From: Synergistota bacterium
GTDB lineage: Bacteria; Synergistota; JAGHAJ01
Length of the DNA: 6,635 nt
Assembly (NCBI GenBank): GCA_021161545.1
Contig: JAGHAJ010000229.1
Span: 1-6,635 of the forward strand
Direction of reading: 5' to 3'
This document shows positions 5,982-6,635 of this stretch, one piece after another. A program made the translations under genes and the position numbers. Positions within the stretch are counted from its first letter, which is position 1, and each line of letters begins with the position of its first letter. The notes beneath the pieces were generated by a model that saw only the letters and a program-made list of their open reading frames with translations, was not told the origin of the DNA and ran no database searches.

Positions 5982-6635
5982 AGTTCGTAGGAACATCCTA
6001 CACCAAGATAGATGCAGAAGCACTAAGCAAGGGAAAACCACTGTTCACCGATGATATAAAGGTAGATGACATGCTTTATGCAAAGATCCTGTGGAGTCCT
6101 CTACCACATGCAATCATAAAAGAGATAGATACATCTGAGGCAGAAAAGCTCGATGGGGTGAGGTGTGTTCTCACCTACAAGAACACACCTCGAGTAAAAT
6201 TCACAACAGCAGGACAGGGTTATCCAGAACCTTCTCCATACGATACATCCGTCTTCAACAGAAAAGTGAGGTATGTAGGAGACCGGGTGGCTGTAGTTGC
6301 AGCAGATAGTCTGCAAATAGCGGAAAGAGCCCTCTCCTTAATAAAAGTGGAATACGAAGAGCTGCCTGCTGTGTTTGACCCTGAAGAAGCACTTACAGGA
6401 AAGGTCATCATTCACGATGAACCTGATGCTACCGGCATAGATGACCCAAAGCACAATCTCATAACGCACATAGACGCAACCGTTGGCAATATAGAAAGAG
6501 CATTTGAAGATGCAGATATAGTCGTAGAAAACAGTTTCAAAACACAATATTCACAACATACCCCAATAGAGCCACACATCACCATTGCGTACATAGATGA
6601 ATATGACAGATTAATCATAAGAACAAGTACACAGG
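5978..6635 (+). CDS. xdhA: Molybdenum hydroxylase molybdopterin-binding large subunit, 3' end missing
   Basis: This is the catalytic subunit, which binds the molybdenum cofactor and hydroxylates the substrate. Only the first 219 codons are present; the frame is still open at the window edge, and the family is usually about 750-780 residues. The visible part matches the Ald_Xan_dh_C domain (PF01315) followed by the beginning of the cofactor-binding domain. Markers are GKPLFTDDI at 19-27, the stretch TTAGQGYPEPSPYD at 76-89, YVGDRVAVVAAD at 99-110, VEYEELPAVFDPEEAL, and the QYSQHTPIEPH segment near 196-206, where relatives carry a QHxxLEPH pattern. The QGYPEPSPYD stretch is what I associate with the xanthine dehydrogenase branch rather than CO dehydrogenase. 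The active-site loop and catalytic Glu lie beyond the window and cannot be judged. The start ATG overlaps the 2Fe-2S stop as ATGA, with AAGGTGGTGA at 5961-5970 as SD. A perfect inverted repeat lies inside the gene at 6160-6191. Confidence 0.9.
   Translation, partial: MKFVGTSYTKIDAEALSKGKPLFTDDIKVDDMLYAKILWSPLPHAIIKEIDTSEAEKLDGVRCVLTYKNTPRVKFTTAGQGYPEPSPYDTSVFNRKVRYVGDRVAVVAADSLQIAERALSLIKVEYEELPAVFDPEEALTGKVIIHDEPDATGIDDPKHNLITHIDATVGNIERAFEDADIVVENSFKTQYSQHTPIEPHITIAYIDEYDRLIIRTSTQ
6160..6191 (+). repeat. Perfect 12-bp inverted repeat inside the molybdopterin-subunit gene
   Basis: GAGGTGTGTTCT at 6160-6171 is exactly reverse-complemented by AGAACACACCTC at 6180-6191, with an 8-base loop CACCTACA. 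It lies within codons 61-72 (residues around VRCVLTYKNTPR). No U-run follows, so it is not an intrinsic terminator. The structure is directly visible; a role in mRNA folding or protein binding is speculative. Confidence 0.75.

Larger units (their letters stand above)
90..6635 (+). other. Seven-gene operon: purine/nucleoside importer plus molybdenum hydroxylase
   Basis: All seven genes lie on one strand. The intergenic distances in order are 62, 2, -14, 8, -4 and -4 bases. No promoter is visible after the one at 24-50, so the genes are probably co-transcribed. The importer order (binding protein, ATPase, permease, permease) is the standard NupNOPQ order, and the enzyme order (FAD, 2Fe-2S, Mo) is the common medium-small-large order of molybdenum hydroxylases. 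The operon continues past the right edge, where cofactor-insertion or further purine genes might be found. Confidence 0.85.

Overview
The window is a single co-directional operon on the + strand. It holds four genes for a BMP-family (NupNOPQ/YufNOPQ-type) nucleoside or purine ABC importer, followed by three subunit genes of a molybdenum hydroxylase of the xanthine dehydrogenase family. The last gene runs off the right edge. Every base from about 90 onward is accounted for, with no gap longer than 62 bases between genes. I found no RNA genes, insertion sequences, CRISPR arrays or attachment sites.

Layout. Bases 1-89 hold an extended -10 promoter and a ribosome binding site. Bases 90-1190 encode the periplasmic substrate-binding protein. 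Bases 1191-1252 hold a perfect 10-bp hairpin and a strong Shine-Dalgarno (SD) sequence. Bases 1253-2767 encode the double-domain ATPase, which uses a TTG start. Bases 2770-3831 and 3818-4759 encode the two permeases; the second also uses TTG and overlaps the first by 14 bases. Bases 4768-5532 encode the FAD subunit, 5529-5981 the 2Fe-2S subunit, and 5978-6635 the first 219 codons of the molybdopterin subunit. The three enzyme genes are joined by ATGA stop/start overlaps.

How the genes fit together. The importer is expected to bring in purine nucleosides or bases. The hydroxylase is expected to oxidise a purine such as hypoxanthine or xanthine, passing electrons from molybdenum through two 2Fe-2S clusters to FAD. 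Linkage in one transcript suggests a purine scavenging or catabolic unit, but the exact substrate cannot be read from the sequence.

Organism. These are bacterial genes with moderate GC, strong purine-rich SD sites, heavy use of ATA for Ile and AGA/AGG for Arg, and two TTG starts. The binding protein has a signal peptidase I type leader with no lipobox cysteine, which fits a periplasm better than a Gram-positive surface. Together this suggests an anaerobic, possibly thermophilic, diderm bacterium (something like Thermotogota or another deep lineage), but I cannot name it with confidence.

This looks like a well-ordered metabolic operon rather than a new kind of system. The points worth a second look are the intercistronic hairpin, a perfect 12-bp inverted repeat inside the molybdopterin-subunit gene, the non-lipoprotein binding protein, the altered FAD-binding loop, and the pairing of TTG starts with doubled SD sequences.
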